DNA of 64,000 nucleotides from Berkiella sp964594635 (GTDB lineage: Bacteria; Pseudomonadota; Gammaproteobacteria; Berkiellales; Berkiellaceae). The stretch spans positions 166,721 through 230,720 of the forward strand of contig CAZQMV010000004.1 in NCBI GenBank assembly GCA_964594635.1. Direction: 5' to 3'. The position numbers were made by a program, and so were the translations under genes. Shown piece by piece: positions 46,411-55,967 of the stretch. How positions within the stretch are numbered: the first letter of the stretch is position 1; each line of letters starts with the position of its first letter. The notes below the pieces were generated by a model that saw nothing but the letters and a program-made list of their open reading frames with translations, was not told where the DNA came from and made no database searches.

Positions 46411-47903
46411 TTTGGATGAAAGGGGTGCTGAGCCATCAGAATTGCTAAAGGCGTCTTGATCTGAGCTGAGCTGAGCAGTTCATCTAGATTATTTGCAAGC
46501 TTCTGCCAATCAGGTATAACCCTGCTTTGAAGATAGTGATATTGATAGTTATCTGTCTTTTTGAGGTCGACGGCTTCACTTTGTAGTTTTTTAATTTCCT
46601 TGTTAATCATTAAGGCTCGAAGATGCAAATCTTTTGCTAATGGTTTCCCGAGAATTAAATAACTCACTTCTTTAAATTCTTGTTCCTTGGCGCTAATCAA
46701 CTTATTCAATTCTGCCACTTTTAAAGCATTATTAGAATTTAGCTTGACAGCAAGATCGTTTGATTGCTGAATGAGTTGTTCAGATTGTACGGTATTACGT
46801 TTACTCTTCTGTTCAACGAGCTTTGTAAGTTTTGCTAATTGAGTTTCATTGAGATTTTGTCCTGTTTGATATTGAATGTCTTGGCGCCATGATGGAAGTT
46901 CTTTATCAAGCGCCATTAATGTGTTTGATGTTAATTGGCCTAGATTGGCGTATTCTTTTTCTATCTTCTCTATGGAATCGTTTTGCAACTGAGTGATTCC
47001 ATTGCGCAGTTTGATTTCCGTTTCTTTGATTTTGGAGATAAAGGCTGATCGCTCAGCTTGGCTCCCATGAGCAAATGTCTCTAATTTAGCACCAAGAGCT
47101 TGTTCTAAAACAGCCTTTTGCTGTGTTGACAAGTGAGCAGGTGAAAACGTATCAGTTTCGAGATCATTCTTGATTCTCAGAATGGTTAGTAAAGTTTGAT
47201 TGTGATTGGCGATGATATTATCTTTATCTGCAAGTTGAGTTTTGCGTTCATTCAATTGTTTAAATTTATCACTTATTGTATCAAGTTTGCTGCTGATGAC
47301 ATGTAGACTTGCATCTGATAGCATCAGTCGATTTTGTGTTGCTCGTATGTGAAGCATCGCTTTTTGATCTTCGTTTAGTGAGCTCTCATGTGCAATGTCT
47401 TTCACACCATAATGAATAGTTTGTTCGCCAAGTTTTCCTCTATGGATCCGTTGTTCTTGTCCCAAATATTCGCGAAAGCGAGGTGCCATTTCCGCCGCCA
47501 CACCTTCTCTTTCATTAATGCTATCGTTGTTTAAAGAAGGTGATAAAGTATATCCAATATCACCTGGAAACCAGCTAAAATTGACGGTATAGACCTCTTC
47601 TTCATGTACGATATCCTGATGTTGGGAATACTTTCCCTGGGTATCAAGCGCTGCTTTTCTGGTCACTATTTTTTGTTTTTCAAATGGGATTGCAGGATCA
47701 ATACAGTACTGGCGGATCCATTCGGTGGTTTCAGCATTGACAGGAAAAGTGACTGATAAAGAAGCATGCCCAACGTTCCCGCCAAATAGCTTTTTATCCA
47801 AATAATGCATCATACCATTTCCACCACCTTGGTGGGTTCCCCAGGTGCTTAATGTCACTGCGCACACACTCGACTTGAACTTGGGCATACCAATACCATG
47901 CAT
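46404..47903 (-). CDS. Orphan coiled-coil protein with GHASL/SWFPG head
   Basis: 499 aa. The N-terminal ~170 residues form a distinct domain with a cysteine (SSVCAVTLSTWG), NVGHASLSVTFP, and VNFSWFPGDIGY. A 'GHxSL ... WP' arrangement occurs, as I recall, in some Legionella effector-like proteins, possibly cysteine-hydrolase-like, but this is weak. Residues 180-480 are long helices with heptad character. AAGG lies 6 bases before the ATG. First gene of the three-gene minus-strand run with the giant kinase, which overlaps it by 7 bp. Confidence 0.75.
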   Translation of the reverse strand: MHGIGMPKFKSSVCAVTLSTWGTHQGGGNGMMHYLDKKLFGGNVGHASLSVTFPVNAETTEWIRQYCIDPAIPFEKQKIVTRKAALDTQGKYSQHQDIVHEEEVYTVNFSWFPGDIGYTLSPSLNNDSINEREGVAAEMAPRFREYLGQEQRIHRGKLGEQTIHYGVKDIAHESSLNEDQKAMLHIRATQNRLMLSDASLHVISSKLDTISDKFKQLNERKTQLADKDNIIANHNQTLLTILRIKNDLETDTFSPAHLSTQQKAVLEQALGAKLETFAHGSQAERSAFISKIKETEIKLRNGITQLQNDSIEKIEKEYANLGQLTSNTLMALDKELPSWRQDIQYQTGQNLNETQLAKLTKLVEQKSKRNTVQSEQLIQQSNDLAVKLNSNNALKVAELNKLISAKEQEFKEVSYLILGKPLAKDLHLRALMINKEIKKLQSEAVDLKKTDNYQYHYLQSRVIPDWQKLANNLDELLSSAQIKTPLAILMAQHPFHPKW

Positions 47904-47960
47904 AAACCTTGCTATGTATTTGACTGGTTAAAGGTGAGGAGAGTTCAAAAGAAATGAGAT

Positions 47961-47978
47961 AGGGGGGATATCCCCCCT
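47961..47978. terminator. Perfect GC-rich palindrome between two minus-strand genes
   Basis: AGGGGGGATATCCCCCCT, 18 bp, perfectly symmetric. It lies 4 bp past the stop of the ~108-aa gene (minus direction) and 57 bp before the start of the 499-aa gene. Possible terminator, although the downstream T run is broken, or a regulatory site. Confidence 0.5.
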
Positions 47979-47982
47979 TTAT

Positions 47983-48309
47983 TTACATTCTATTTTTGGA
48001 TTCTGGTTGATGTTGTGATTGTAATTTAGCAATTGTCGTGAACATTGATTCAATAGCAGAGTAATCGAAACATTGTTTACCCTGTTGTTTGCAGATTGAT
48101 AATGCGTCTTGAATGTTGTCAAAATGTCCAGGGTTTGGGGTCGTTTCAAATTTCGATATAGCCAAATTCAAAGCTTGTATGTTGGAATCATGATAAGTGA
48201 TGATTCCCTTTTTGATCTCGCAACGCTCATTGCGGCACCCAACACGTATCATACGGAGGATTTCTTGAATAAGCTCAATAGGATTATTTTCAGAAGGTCC
48301 AGCATTCAT
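47983..48309 (-). CDS. Small hypothetical protein
   Basis: About 108 aa from the ATG at 48309; the frame extends to a TTG at 48336. Unrecognised. Three cysteines lie close in the first half (VGCRNERCEIK) with two more later (SICKQQGKQCFDYS), so it may bind metal or form disulfides. No signal peptide. Same strand as the kinase run but separated from it by the palindrome at 47961. The ribosome site is weak. Confidence 0.5.
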   Translation of the reverse strand: MNAGPSENNPIELIQEILRMIRVGCRNERCEIKKGIITYHDSNIQALNLAISKFETTPNPGHFDNIQDALSICKQQGKQCFDYSAIESMFTTIAKLQSQHQPESKNRM

Positions 48310-48349
48310 TATCACACCCAAGCCAAGGTAAATCAAAAATAAATCCTAT

Positions 48350-48379
48350 TGTATCATAGGCAAGTATATCGTAGGCAAG
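48350..48379. repeat. Two 15-bp tandem direct repeats
   Basis: TGTATCATAGGCAAG followed at once by TATATCGTAGGCAAG, two differences. They fill most of the short gap between the efflux operon's last gene and the small gene that starts at 48309 on the same strand, so they could be paired activator or repressor sites for that gene. Confidence 0.7.
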
Positions 48380-48382
48380 CTT

Positions 48383-49816
48383 TCAAAGCGTGGCATTCCA
48401 CCCTCCGCCCAGTGCCTTTATCAGCCCTACTGCTGCAATAAAGCGGCGGTAAGCAACGTCATTCGCTCCTTGTTCGGCTGTATAGGCCGTAATTTCAGCA
48501 GTGAGTACATCGGTTAACCCTTTGGTGCCCGCTTGATACTCATTCATAATGAGCTTCAACGATTGGTTGGCGGTTTTTAAGGCTTGCTCTTGCGCTGCGA
48601 GTTCCTTTTCTAAAATGCGCAGAGTTGCTAAATTATCTTCCACATCTTGAAAGGCGGTTAACACAACTTGTCGATAATTGGCAACGGTTGCATCAAAATT
48701 GGCGCGTGCGTTTAATACATTGGCTTCTCTTAAGCCGGCATCAAACAAGGTTTGTGCCAATTGCGAACCTAAAGACCATAAACTCGCAGGTCCTGTGAAC
48801 AGTTTGGGAAAGCTATTTGTGTTATAGCCATAGGTTCCAGAAAGAGTAAGCACAGGGAAATAGGCCGCAATGGCCACTCCAATTTGCGCATTCGCGCTGG
48901 CAACTTGCCGTTCAGCTTGTGCAATATCAGGTCTTCGTTCAAGCAGGGTTGATGGTAGATCGACTGGAATAAAGGGTACTTCATAAGCGCACTCACATGA
49001 CGGCAAACTAAAATGAGCCGGTGGCTCACCCATGAGTACAGCAATCGCATGCTCGTAAATTGCGCGATTAATCCGATTATCAATGGCGGCAACCTGGGCT
49101 TGTTCTAATTGACTTTGCACTTGTAGTACATCGCCTTTTGATGCTACACCCACGTTATAACGGTTCTGCGTGATATTTAATAATTTCTGGTAATTTTGCA
49201 AAGTATTATCCAAGACGCGTTGATTGCCATCTAAACCACGTAATTGAAAGTAGGTTTGTGCGAGGGTGGCTTGCATAGACAAGGTCGTGAGAGCAAGTTG
49301 TGCTTTGCTTGCCTCGGCTAATGCAACATTTGCTTCAACATTGCGACTCACGCTTCCCCAAAGATCAGGCTCCCAGAGTGCATCCCACGTATAGTGGAAA
49401 TTATTGGTCACATGATCGCCAAAATCAGAGTTGCTACCTGATTCGCTATTTAAATTGTTAAAATCTGATGTTTTATTGCGAGAAACATCAGCTGTTGTGG
49501 TGACTGTAGGCGCATAGGCTGCGCGAGCTTGACGAACTAAGCTGAGAGCTTGTCGATATTGTGCCTCTGCTTGAATAATGGTTTGATTAGAAATCGCGAC
49601 TTTATTCATCAGGGCGTTTAAAATAGGATCATGAAAAGGTATCCACCAGCTACCACGATCACAATCATCTTGCGGGGTGGCCATTTTCCAGCCTTCTGGG
49701 GCTTCTTTATAAGTGTTGGGCACACAGATTTCGGGTGGCTTGGCGTAATCGGGCCCCATGGTGCAACCACTGACTAATAATGTGCACAAAGCTAAAACAG
49801 AATAAAAATATCTCAT
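48383..49816 (-). CDS. Outer-membrane efflux lipoprotein (NodT/OprM family)
   Basis: 477 aa TolC-like channel for the RND system. Signal peptide with lipobox LVSGC, lipid on Cys18, then the usual MGPDYAKPP. Two structural repeats are visible, each with the long helical QAEAQYRQAL... and Q.QLEQAQ.A segments. It is the last gene of the four-gene operon; its ATG overlaps the upstream RND stop by 4 bp. Confidence 0.93.
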   Translation of the reverse strand: MRYFYSVLALCTLLVSGCTMGPDYAKPPEICVPNTYKEAPEGWKMATPQDDCDRGSWWIPFHDPILNALMNKVAISNQTIIQAEAQYRQALSLVRQARAAYAPTVTTTADVSRNKTSDFNNLNSESGSNSDFGDHVTNNFHYTWDALWEPDLWGSVSRNVEANVALAEASKAQLALTTLSMQATLAQTYFQLRGLDGNQRVLDNTLQNYQKLLNITQNRYNVGVASKGDVLQVQSQLEQAQVAAIDNRINRAIYEHAIAVLMGEPPAHFSLPSCECAYEVPFIPVDLPSTLLERRPDIAQAERQVASANAQIGVAIAAYFPVLTLSGTYGYNTNSFPKLFTGPASLWSLGSQLAQTLFDAGLREANVLNARANFDATVANYRQVVLTAFQDVEDNLATLRILEKELAAQEQALKTANQSLKLIMNEYQAGTKGLTDVLTAEITAYTAEQGANDVAYRRFIAAVGLIKALGGGWNATL

Positions 49817-52800
49817 GATGATAACCCCTCTTTAGGGCTGTGCCAGGTATGTTCATTCCAAAACGAAGTTGTACGCGCTTTAGCATTTTCAAAACAAAGA
49901 AAAATGACGGGTGTGGTATAAAGTGTTAATAGTTGACTAAAGAGGAGTCCACCAATAATAGAAATACCTAACGGTTGACGGAGCTCTGCTCCCACTCCAA
50001 ACCCAATCGCTAATGGGATAGCACTAAAAATGGCAGCCATGGTCGTCATCATAATCGGTCGAAACCGTAAGAGGCAGGCCTCATGAATCGCATCAAAGGC
50101 TGTCATGTTTTCAGTGCGTTGTAAATGCAACGCAAAATCGATCATCATGATGGCATTTTTCTTAACGATCCCAATAAGCAAAATAATGCCAATTAAGCCA
50201 ATCAAGTTGAGTTCAGTACCCGTGAGTAGAAGCCCTAATAAAGCACCTATTCCGGCTGATGGCAGTGTCGATAAAATCGTAATTGGATGTAAGGTACTTT
50301 CATATAGTATGCCAAGTACGACATAGACGGCTAACAAGGCGGCTAATAACAAATAAGGGGCGCTTGCCAGCGAATCTTTAAAGGCTTGCGCAGTGCCGCG
50401 AAACGAACCTATCACACTTCCTGAAGGTAATTTCATATCCGCCACTTTATTTTCAAGTGCTGTCACTGCATCTCCTAAAGCAACGCCTGGTAATAAATTA
50501 AATGAAAGCGTGGCGCTGGGAAATTGCCCTTGATGATTAACAGCAAGTAAGGTCTTATTGGGGGTAAAGGTGGCAATTGCAGAGAGTGGCACTAAGCTAC
50601 CATCACCGGCTGCGATGTAAATATCGTTTAAGGTTTGGGGTCGTTGCCAATATTGAGGAGCGACTTCCATGACCACATGATATTGGTTCATATTGGCATA
50701 AATAGTTGAGACTTGCCTTTGACCAAAAGCATTATAGAGCGTGTTATCTATCACCTGGGGTGTGATCCCTAAGCGCGAAGCCGTATTTCGGTCAATGTTC
50801 ACAAACATTTCAAGACCATTACTTTGTTGATCACTATTGACATCAGCAACGCCTGGCAACTTGCTCACCTCTTTTAATACTCGTGGCACCCAAGTGTTTA
50901 AAGTCGCCAAATCGTAAGCAAATAAAGTATATTGAAATTGTGCATTCCCTTGCCGGCCGCCGATGACAAGATCTTGTGCAGAGCGTAAATAAAGGGTTGC
51001 TGCAGGTACGACACTTAAGCTTTTTCGTAGACGATTAATCACCGCTGCCGCATTATCTTTACGATCAGCATGGGGTTTTAAAGCAATAAACACAGAGCCT
51101 GAGTTGCTGGCACCACCGCCACCCACATAACCGGTTACATTCGCAACGGCTTCATCACTTTTGATAATATCGACAAATTGCGTAAATTTTTCTTTCATGG
51201 CTTGAAAGGAAATATTTTGATCGGCCTGAATGTTGCCAACAATACGCCCGGTATCTTGTTCAGGGAAAAAACCTTTCGGGATCACAATATATAAAAGTAG
51301 ATTAATCACAATAGTTAATAACATAATCATAAGCATGAATTTAGGATGTAAGAGTGCCCAAGATAATGTTGGTCGATAATAATCTTTTAAGCGCTCCACA
51401 CTGGAACGTTTGGTCGGTGCAGGAGAAGGATTTTTTGTGCTCTGCCAAGTGCGAGAAAATAGCATGGGTGTCACAGTAAGCGACACTAATAAAGAAACTA
51501 AAATGGCAATGGCCAAGGTAAATGAAAATTCTTTTAATAGTCGCCCTACGATGCCGCCCATCAACAAAATAGGAATAAAAACGGCAATCAATGAAATACT
51601 CATTGAAACAACAGTAAATTCAACTTCCCTGACGCCACGAAGCGCCGCATCAAGTGCACTCATACCCTTTTCGCGATAACGGTTAATATTTTCAATGACA
51701 ACCACCGCATCGTCAATCACAAAGCCCGCCGCAATGGTCATTGCCATTAAAGACAGATTATTTAAACTGAACCCACATAAGTAGATAATACATAAAGTGC
51801 CAAGTAATGATAAAGGCAATGCAATGCTGGCAATGAGTGCTGCTTGGGAGTTTCGTAAAAAGAAATAAATAACCAAAATCACCAATATCATGGATAAAAA
51901 TAAAGTGACTTCCACATCATGTAAAGAGGCGCGAATGGTTGTGGTTCTGTCCATGGTAATTTGTAAATGCATTTTGGGATCAATCGACGCTTTGAGTACT
52001 GGCAACAGGTTGCGCACCCGATCAACTGTTTCGATCACATTTGCTTCGGGTTGTTTAAAAATGATGAGTGCAACGGAAGGTTTGCCGTTGGCAAGACCTG
52101 CATTTCGAAGATCTTCCACGCTCTTCTCGACAGTGCCCACGTCTTTAATGCGCACAGCGGCACCATTTTGATAACGAATGATTAAGGGTTGATATTCCTG
52201 GGCTGTAAAGAGTTGATCATTGGTCACAATATTGCTGGTTTGACCATTGGAAACCAATTGCCCCGTAGGCCCCATCGCATTTGCATTGGCAATGGTTTGC
52301 TGTACTTGTTGTAAAGAAATACCATAGCGATTTAAGGCAGTTGGATTTAACTCAACTCGCACCGCAGGCAAGGATCCGCCACCCACTACGACTTGCCCTA
52401 CCCCTTCAACTTGAGAAATGGTTTGTTGCAGGTTGGTTGAAGCAATATCATACATCTCACCTGGAGATAAGTAATCGGAGGTGAGAGCAATAATCATAAT
52501 GGGCGAATCGGCAGGATTCACTTTACGATACGTTGGATTTTTAGGTAAGTCGGTTGGTAATTGACTGCTGGAAGCATTAATGGCGGCTTGCACATCGCGA
52601 GCTGCACCATTGATATTACGTGAGAGATCAAATTGAATCGTAATACGTGTTGAGCCGCGACTAGAGCTCGATGTCATGTCGGTTACGCTGGCAATGCGTC
52701 CTAATTGCCGCTCTAGGGGAGCTGCTACAGATGATGCCATGACTTCTGGACTGGCGCCCGGCAAATTGGCTTGCACACTAATGGTGGGGAATTCAATTTG

Positions 52801-52914
52801 CGGTAAAGCTGAAACGCTTAAAAAATGAAAAGCAACCATACCAGAAATAGCAAGGCCACAGGCTAATAAGGTTGTTGCAATAGGGCGATGAATAAAGGGG
52901 GTGCTAAAACTCAC
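49813..52914 (-). CDS. RND efflux pump, inner-membrane transporter (MdtC-like)
   Basis: 1033 aa, HAE1-type proton-driven transporter with twelve membrane segments and two periplasmic loops. The proton-relay aspartate pair lies in GFVIDDAVVVIENINRYR and the conserved lysine in GIVKKNAIMMIDFAL. The N-terminus (FIHRPIATTLLACGLAISGM) is typical. Paired with a different RND gene upstream, as in MdtB-MdtC, where the two subunits form a mixed trimer. Overlaps both neighbours by 4 bp. Confidence 0.94.
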   Translation of the reverse strand: MSFSTPFIHRPIATTLLACGLAISGMVAFHFLSVSALPQIEFPTISVQANLPGASPEVMASSVAAPLERQLGRIASVTDMTSSSSRGSTRITIQFDLSRNINGAARDVQAAINASSSQLPTDLPKNPTYRKVNPADSPIMIIALTSDYLSPGEMYDIASTNLQQTISQVEGVGQVVVGGGSLPAVRVELNPTALNRYGISLQQVQQTIANANAMGPTGQLVSNGQTSNIVTNDQLFTAQEYQPLIIRYQNGAAVRIKDVGTVEKSVEDLRNAGLANGKPSVALIIFKQPEANVIETVDRVRNLLPVLKASIDPKMHLQITMDRTTTIRASLHDVEVTLFLSMILVILVIYFFLRNSQAALIASIALPLSLLGTLCIIYLCGFSLNNLSLMAMTIAAGFVIDDAVVVIENINRYREKGMSALDAALRGVREVEFTVVSMSISLIAVFIPILLMGGIVGRLLKEFSFTLAIAILVSLLVSLTVTPMLFSRTWQSTKNPSPAPTKRSSVERLKDYYRPTLSWALLHPKFMLMIMLLTIVINLLLYIVIPKGFFPEQDTGRIVGNIQADQNISFQAMKEKFTQFVDIIKSDEAVANVTGYVGGGGASNSGSVFIALKPHADRKDNAAAVINRLRKSLSVVPAATLYLRSAQDLVIGGRQGNAQFQYTLFAYDLATLNTWVPRVLKEVSKLPGVADVNSDQQSNGLEMFVNIDRNTASRLGITPQVIDNTLYNAFGQRQVSTIYANMNQYHVVMEVAPQYWQRPQTLNDIYIAAGDGSLVPLSAIATFTPNKTLLAVNHQGQFPSATLSFNLLPGVALGDAVTALENKVADMKLPSGSVIGSFRGTAQAFKDSLASAPYLLLAALLAVYVVLGILYESTLHPITILSTLPSAGIGALLGLLLTGTELNLIGLIGIILLIGIVKKNAIMMIDFALHLQRTENMTAFDAIHEACLLRFRPIMMTTMAAIFSAIPLAIGFGVGAELRQPLGISIIGGLLFSQLLTLYTTPVIFLCFENAKARTTSFWNEHTWHSPKEGLSS

Positions 52915-55900
52915 ACGACCTCCTCTTTTAACGCTTGAGATTGCCAGTGATCTTGAATACGATCAAACAATAAGTAAATGACCGGCGTTGTATAAAGGGT
53001 TAAGAGCTGACTCAGAATGAGTCCACCGATAATCGCAATGCCTAATGGTTGACGGAGTTCGTGTCCCATGCCTTGACCGAAAGCTAAAGGCACCGCGCCT
53101 AACATGGCAGCGAGGGTTGTCATTAAAATCGGGCGAAAGCGCAGCAAACAAGCCTCATAAATTGCATCGATGGCTTTTTTATGTTCTTTACGCTCAAGCT
53201 CAAGCGCAAAATCAATCATCAGGATGGCATTTTTCATCACAATGCCAATAAGCAGAATGATCCCGATTAAAGCAATGACAGTTAATTCATACCCCCCTAA
53301 GCGTAGGGCAATTAAAGCGCCCAATCCCGCAGAGGGTAATGTCGATAAAATGGTCAGAGGGTGAATGTAGCTTTCATAAAGCACACCTAACACGATATAA
53401 ACAACGACAATCGCAGCCAGCACAAGCCATATTTCATTTGCTAATGCGTTTTGAAAAATCTTGGCAGCGCCTTCAACTTGCGTTTGCACTTGCAAAGGAA
53501 TATGCATGTTATTTTTAACGTTTTCAATCTCAGTAAGAGCATCACCCAGCGCATAGCCTTCTTGCAAATCAAATGACAAAGTGGCAGAAGGAAACTGATT
53601 TTGGCGGTGAATAACCAACGGACCTAATTGTTGTGATACTTTGGTGAAAGTGTGTAAAGGAATAGGTGAACCCGTATTGGTGTTGATATACAGTTTTGTT
53701 AAAGCAGATTGTACTTCGCTGTCATCGGGCATCACTTCTAAAATCACGTAATATTGATTAAATTGTGTATAAATCGTCGAAATCTGCCGCTGGCCATAAG
53801 CATCGTATAAAATGTTATCAATCATTTGTGCACTTAAACCTAAGCGGGATGCTGTGTCGCGATCATATTCAATATAAGTTTGCAAGCCCTTGTCTTCTAA
53901 GTCACTGGTCACATCACGTAAACTTTTTGACGCTGATAATTGTTTAATCATTTCTTCGGTATAAAAGCTCACGTCTTTTAAGGTAGGTGCTGTAATACTA
54001 TATTGGTATTGAGTGCGACTCACCTTGTCGTCAATGGTAATATCTTGCAGAGGCTGCATAAAAAGCATGATGCCCGTTTGCGTTTGTGTTTTTTGTCGAA
54101 GTCGTTTAATCACCTCGCTCACAGTTTCGTTGCGCTGGTCTTGTGGTTTTAAGATTATTTGAAAGCGACCGGTATTTTGAGTGATATTTGCGCCATCAAT
54201 ACCAATAAACGAAGTGAGAGTAGCTATCGCAGGATCCTCTAAAATCACTTTGGCAAGATCTTCTTGGCGGCTTCGCATTTCAGTAAAGGAAATAGAAGGA
54301 GGAGCTTGTGTGATCCCTTGAATAGCGCCGGTATCTTGTAATGGGAAAAAACCCTTCGGGATCGTGTAAATAAAAAATCCCATTAACAACAGGGTAACTA
54401 AAAAGAACAACAAAGTGCCCGCTTGATGAGCAAGTACAAAAGAGAGCGATTTTCGATAAAAGCTAAGGATCGGCTGGGGAGCCACTTCAGAGCGTTTTAA
54501 CAATCTGGCGCATAACATCGGCGTAAGGGTTAACGATACGGCCGCCGATATGAGAACGGTGATCGATAAAGTGAGAGCAAATTCTCGAAATAAACGACCG
54601 ACAATGTCTTGCATAAAGAGCAACGGGATCATGACGGCGATCAAAGAAACTGTTAGCGACATAATAGTGAAGCCAATTTGCTTAGCGCCTTTTAAAGCAG
54701 CGTTGAGGGGTTTTTCACCCATTTCAATGTGGCGACTGATATTTTCAATCATCACAATGGCATCATCAACCACAAAGCCTGTAGCAATCGTTAGCGCCAT
54801 AATAGTTAAATTATTGAGAGAAAAATCTAACAAGTACATCATACTAAAGGTGCCGATTAAGGATAAAGGCACTGCAATACTTGGGATAAACGTGGCGGGC
54901 AAGTTGCGCAAAAAGATAAAAATAATCATCACCACCAAGGCGATTGCAATCAGCATTTCAAATTGCGCTTCTTTCACCGAGGCACGGATGGTATGGGTTC
55001 GGTCGGCAACCACCATCACTTTCACGTCATTGGGGAGCGTGGCTTCTAGGCGTGGCAGTAATTCTTTAATGCTATCAACTACCTCAATAACATTGGCGCC
55101 GGGTTGACGTTGAATGTTCAAGATCACCGCTTGCGTTTGATTGATCCAAGCAGCTTGATTCACATTTTCAGCACCATCAATGACGTTAGCAACATCAGAT
55201 AAACGAACGGGTGCATTATTTTTAAAAGCAATAATGATATTACTGTATTCGCTGCTGGAAAGTAATTGATCGTTAGCATTGATCGTGTAAGCAATGGCTT
55301 TGCCATCAAAGCTTCCTTTGGCTTGATTACTATTCGCGCTGTCGATAGCACTGCGAACATCTTCAAGGGTTAAACCTACAGCAGCAAGCGCAGTGGGATT
55401 CACTTGGACGCGCACCGCCTTTCGTTGTCCACCACTTAAGTTAACAAATCCAACGCCTTTTAATTGAGAAATGCGCTGAGCAAAGCGGGTTTCAGCAAAA
55501 TCTTGCACTTGGGGTAAAGGTAAGGTTTCGGATGTGAGCGCTAGGGTAAGAATAGGCGCATCAGCAGGATTCACCTTATTGTAAACGGGCGGATTAGGTA
55601 GATCGCTTGGTAAAAAACCCGAAGCAGCATTGATGGCGGCTTGCACTTCCTGTTCGGCGATATCTAATGCCATTTCTAAATTAAATTGTAAAGTAATGAG
55701 CGATGCGCCATTAGCACTGGTTGATGTCATTTGGCTAAGACCTGGCATTTGCCCGAATTGTCGTTCAAGTGGCGCACTCACCAATGCGGTCATGACTTCT
55801 GGGCTAGCACCAGGGAAAAAAGTCGAGACCCGAATAATGGGATAATCGACTTGAGGGAGTGCGGAAACCGGAAGCAATTGATAAGCAAAGATCCCTGACA

Positions 55901-55967
55901 GTAACAAAGCTATCATCAATAATGAAGTTGCAATGGGGCGTAAAATAAAGGGGCGCGACGGGTTCAT
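52911..55967 (-). CDS. RND efflux pump, inner-membrane transporter (MdtB-like)
   Basis: 1018 aa, same HAE1 family as the next gene but clearly diverged. GFVVDDAIVMIENISRHIE and GIVMKNAILMIDFALELER carry the relay residues. Opening FILRPIATSLLMIALLLSGIFAY and LPQVDYPIIRVSTFFPGASPEV are classic. Overlaps the adaptor upstream and the second transporter downstream by 4 bp each. Substrate range cannot be read from sequence; MdtABC pumps export bile salts, novobiocin and similar compounds. Confidence 0.94.
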   Translation of the reverse strand: MNPSRPFILRPIATSLLMIALLLSGIFAYQLLPVSALPQVDYPIIRVSTFFPGASPEVMTALVSAPLERQFGQMPGLSQMTSTSANGASLITLQFNLEMALDIAEQEVQAAINAASGFLPSDLPNPPVYNKVNPADAPILTLALTSETLPLPQVQDFAETRFAQRISQLKGVGFVNLSGGQRKAVRVQVNPTALAAVGLTLEDVRSAIDSANSNQAKGSFDGKAIAYTINANDQLLSSSEYSNIIIAFKNNAPVRLSDVANVIDGAENVNQAAWINQTQAVILNIQRQPGANVIEVVDSIKELLPRLEATLPNDVKVMVVADRTHTIRASVKEAQFEMLIAIALVVMIIFIFLRNLPATFIPSIAVPLSLIGTFSMMYLLDFSLNNLTIMALTIATGFVVDDAIVMIENISRHIEMGEKPLNAALKGAKQIGFTIMSLTVSLIAVMIPLLFMQDIVGRLFREFALTLSITVLISAAVSLTLTPMLCARLLKRSEVAPQPILSFYRKSLSFVLAHQAGTLLFFLVTLLLMGFFIYTIPKGFFPLQDTGAIQGITQAPPSISFTEMRSRQEDLAKVILEDPAIATLTSFIGIDGANITQNTGRFQIILKPQDQRNETVSEVIKRLRQKTQTQTGIMLFMQPLQDITIDDKVSRTQYQYSITAPTLKDVSFYTEEMIKQLSASKSLRDVTSDLEDKGLQTYIEYDRDTASRLGLSAQMIDNILYDAYGQRQISTIYTQFNQYYVILEVMPDDSEVQSALTKLYINTNTGSPIPLHTFTKVSQQLGPLVIHRQNQFPSATLSFDLQEGYALGDALTEIENVKNNMHIPLQVQTQVEGAAKIFQNALANEIWLVLAAIVVVYIVLGVLYESYIHPLTILSTLPSAGLGALIALRLGGYELTVIALIGIILLIGIVMKNAILMIDFALELERKEHKKAIDAIYEACLLRFRPILMTTLAAMLGAVPLAFGQGMGHELRQPLGIAIIGGLILSQLLTLYTTPVIYLLFDRIQDHWQSQALKEEVV

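Noticed and set aside
54550..55107. 185-codon + strand frame inside the RND gene
   Set aside because: The opposite strand encodes a full-length RND transporter with all motifs; this is an antisense shadow.
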